8,187 nucleotides of DNA, from assembly GCA_964516635.1 (NCBI GenBank), contig CAZEZY010000110.1, forward strand, positions 1-8,187, in the 5' to 3' direction. The notes beneath the pieces are model-generated. The model was not told the origin of the DNA and did not search any database. It was given only the letters and a program-made list of their open reading frames with translations. The stretch is from CAZEZY01 sp964516635. Its GTDB lineage: Bacteria > Pseudomonadota > Gammaproteobacteria > Burkholderiales > Burkholderiaceae_C. Positions 6,638-8,187 of the stretch are shown piece after piece (positions within the stretch are counted from its first letter, which is position 1; every line of letters begins with the position of its first letter). A program made the position numbers and the translations under genes.

Positions 6638-7446
6638 GTGTCGCTCACGGCGGTGTAGCCGAGCCGCTGATAAAACCCCTCGGCCGTGCGCTGGGCGCTC
6701 AGGCGCAAGGTGTGGTCGCCTCTGTGGCGGGCTGCTTCGGTCAGGGCCAGCATGATCTGGCGCCCCACCCCGGTGCCGCGCAGCACGCGATGCACCGCCA
6801 TGCGGCCGATCTTTCCCACTCCAGGCCCACCCTGCAGCAGGCGCCCGGTCGCCACCGGCTGTCCCAGCCGGTTGTACGCCACCGCGTGCTGACAGGTGGG
6901 GTCGGCCTCGTCCCATTCCTCTTCGCGGGGAATGCCCTGCTCCTCGATGAAAACCGCCGTGCGCACGCGCTGGGCATCGGCACCGAGCTCGCTCCAGGTA
7001 CCGGTGCGGGTTTGCAGCACGGGTTCACCCGCCTCATAACCCTCCATCAGCGCTCGAAGGCCGGCCGGTATCGGCCTTGAGGTCTGTGTGGCCGGGTCGG
7101 CAAACACATAGATGAGCTCGCCAGTGATCAGCAACTGTTCACCCCGGAAGATGGCGCCGGTGATCGTCATGGACGAATTGCCCAGTCGGGTGCAGCTCAT
7201 GCCGATGTCGAGCTGGTCGTCCATACGGGCCGAGGCATTGAATTCGATCGACGCCTTTTTCACATACAGCTCACCGCCCAGTTCGTGCATGGCGTCTTCG
7301 TAAGGCAGCGCCAGGGCGCGCCAGTACTCGGTCACGGCCACGTCAAAGTACATCAGGTAGTGGGCATTGAAGACGATTTTCTGCATGTCGACTTCGGCCC
7401 AGCGCACCCGAAGGCGGTGAAAAAAGCGGAAATCCTGGCGTTTCAT
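6589..7446 (-). CDS. Fusion of YbgC/FadM-type acyl-CoA thioesterase and GNAT acetyltransferase
   Basis: A 285-residue two-domain protein. Residues 1-135 are a hotdog-fold thioesterase of the 4HBT type: VRWAEVDMQKIVFNAHY (14-30) carries the D20 expected as catalytic Asp, followed by YFDVAVTEYWR (33-43), VKKASIEFNASARMDD (62-77) and the GELIYVFAD strand (109-117). Such domains hydrolyse acyl-CoA thioesters. Residues 140-285 are a GNAT domain of the ElaA/YjcF kind: VRTAVFIEEQGIPREEEWDE (161-180), GRMAVHRVLRG (214-224), the acetyl-CoA loop RGTGVG (223-228), FYQRLGY (258-264) and GIPHVDM (275-281). No frameshift or stop lies between the domains. The frame stays open up to 8040, but above 7446 it is antisense to rlhA; the ATG at 7446 (MKRQDF) starts right at the hotdog domain. 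No Shine-Dalgarno sequence is seen. Substrates of either domain are unknown. The 3' end overlaps the NRDE gene. Confidence 0.9.
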   Translation of the reverse strand: MKRQDFRFFHRLRVRWAEVDMQKIVFNAHYLMYFDVAVTEYWRALALPYEDAMHELGGELYVKKASIEFNASARMDDQLDIGMSCTRLGNSSMTITGAIFRGEQLLITGELIYVFADPATQTSRPIPAGLRALMEGYEAGEPVLQTRTGTWSELGADAQRVRTAVFIEEQGIPREEEWDEADPTCQHAVAYNRLGQPVATGRLLQGGPGVGKIGRMAVHRVLRGTGVGRQIMLALTEAARHRGDHTLRLSAQRTAEGFYQRLGYTAVSDTYLDVGIPHVDMEIRL

Positions 7447-7479
7447 GGACAATTCAGGGTTGGCTAGAAAGCTTGCATT
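7447..7479. promoter_or_regulatory. 33-bp divergent gap between the fusion gene and rlhA
   Basis: The two starts face away from each other over only 33 bp, so both promoters must reach into the opposite coding region. On the minus strand CATAAT (7482-7477; 5 of 6 to the -10 consensus) would start the fusion gene's transcript near 7470, but no matching -35 is seen at 16-18 bp. On the plus strand TAGAAA (7465-7470; 4 of 6) could be a -10 for rlhA, with a poor -35 (TTCATG, 7442-7447). These are weak matches. Confidence 0.25.
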
Positions 7480-8187
7480 ATGTTGCCCCATCAGCTTGAA
7501 CTTCTGTCGCCTGCGCGCGACGCCGACATCGGCATTGAAGCCGTGAACCACGGTGCCGATGCCGTCTACATTGGCGGTCCGTCGTTTGGCGCCCGTGCCA
7601 GTGCCGACAATTCGGTGGCCGACATCGAGCGACTGGTGCGACACGCCCATCGCTTTCACAGCCGGGTGTTCGTCACGCTCAACACCATCTTGCGCGATGA
7701 CGAACTGGAACCCGCTCGACGTCTGGTCCATGAGCTTTACCAAGCCGGTGTGGATGCCCTGATCATCCAGGACATGGGCCTGCTGGAGCTGGAACTGCCG
7801 CCCATCCAGCTCCACGCCAGCACGCAGACCGACATCCGCACCCCGGAAAAAGCCCGCTTTCTGCAAGACGCGGGGCTGAGCCAGATCGTGTTGGCCCGCG
7901 AGCTGACGCTGCCTCAGATCGCCGCCATTGACCAGGCGCTGGGGCCGATGGATGCCCCTGGCCGAGCCGTGCTCGAATTCTTCGTCCATGGTGCCCTGTG
8001 CGTGGCCTACAGTGGGCAGTGCTACATCAGTCACGCCCACACCGGGCGCAGCGCGAACCGTGGGGACTGTTCACAGGCCTGCCGCCTGCCCTACGAGGTG
8101 AAGGACAGCCAGGGTCGCATCGTGGCGCACGACAAGCACGTGCTGTCCATGAAAGACAACAACCAGAGCGACAACCTGCGCGCCCTG
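7480..8187 (+). CDS. rlhA: 23S rRNA 5-hydroxycytidine C2501 synthase RlhA, U32 family (5' part)
   Basis: The first 236 codons are present and the frame is open to the right edge; the family is typically over 600 residues, so most of the gene lies outside. The U32 signature EFFVHGALCVAYSGQC is at 166-181, followed by NRGDCSQACRLPY (193-205). C174, C181, C197 and C201 are the four cysteines expected to hold the Fe-S cluster of U32 hydroxylation proteins. The start (LELLSPARDAD, then HGADAVYIGGPSFGAR) and the ISHAHTGRSANRG segment resemble E. coli RlhA (YdcP), which is needed for 5-hydroxycytidine at C2501 of 23S rRNA, more than the tRNA enzyme TrhP (YegQ). The older label for this family is peptidase U32/collagenase-like. 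ATG 7480 fits the family N-terminus; only a weak AGAAAG precedes it. Confidence 0.9.
   Translation, partial: MLPHQLELLSPARDADIGIEAVNHGADAVYIGGPSFGARASADNSVADIERLVRHAHRFHSRVFVTLNTILRDDELEPARRLVHELYQAGVDALIIQDMGLLELELPPIQLHASTQTDIRTPEKARFLQDAGLSQIVLARELTLPQIAAIDQALGPMDAPGRAVLEFFVHGALCVAYSGQCYISHAHTGRSANRGDCSQACRLPYEVKDSQGRIVAHDKHVLSMKDNNQSDNLRAL

Noticed and set aside
7447..8040. In-frame upstream extension of the thioesterase-GNAT gene to a 483-residue protein
   Set aside because: It lies fully antisense to the conserved rlhA coding sequence, and the hotdog domain begins at the internal ATG 7446.

Overview
The window is a compact, GC-rich bacterial chromosome segment. Gene order and protein character point to a betaproteobacterium of the order Burkholderiales, probably Comamonadaceae-like. 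The taxon is an inference from synteny (mltG-tmk-holB-pilZ-tatD beside a divergent ygfZ) and from the character of the proteins. I see no mobile element, CRISPR array, tRNA or rRNA. Nearly every base is coding, and the longest non-coding gap is about 94 bp.

Left part, all on the minus strand (positions 1-4754, transcribed right to left). A six-gene, tightly packed operon runs mltG, tmk, holB, pilZ, tatD, then a gene for an exported ankyrin-repeat protein. Neighbouring genes overlap by 4 bp at three junctions, are 15 bp apart at one, and meet as TGATG at the last. The products act in peptidoglycan strand termination (MltG), dTTP supply (Tmk), clamp loading (HolB, delta-prime), type IV pilus biogenesis (PilZ), metal-dependent nuclease activity (TatD), and an unknown periplasmic ankyrin role. 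After a 94-bp gap, a new minus-strand gene, the start of a tctB-like tricarboxylate transporter subunit, runs off the left edge.

Middle part, plus strand (4814-6637). ygfZ, a folate-dependent protein that maintains Fe-S enzymes, is divergent from mltG across 59 bp. Six bases after ygfZ comes an NRDE/TANGO2-family gene, so the two probably share a transcript.

Right part (6589-8187). A minus-strand gene encodes one polypeptide with an N-terminal hotdog acyl-CoA thioesterase domain and a C-terminal GNAT acetyltransferase domain. Its 3' end overlaps the NRDE gene tail-to-tail by 49 bp. Only 33 bp separate its start from the divergent rlhA (ydcP) gene, a U32-family protein needed for 23S rRNA cytidine hydroxylation, which runs off the right edge.

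Most of the window is ordinary housekeeping sequence. The points most worth a second look are the thioesterase-GNAT fusion, its very tight overlap and divergence with both neighbours, and the exported ankyrin protein coupled to the end of the replication/pilus operon. I found no convincing evidence for a wholly new system.
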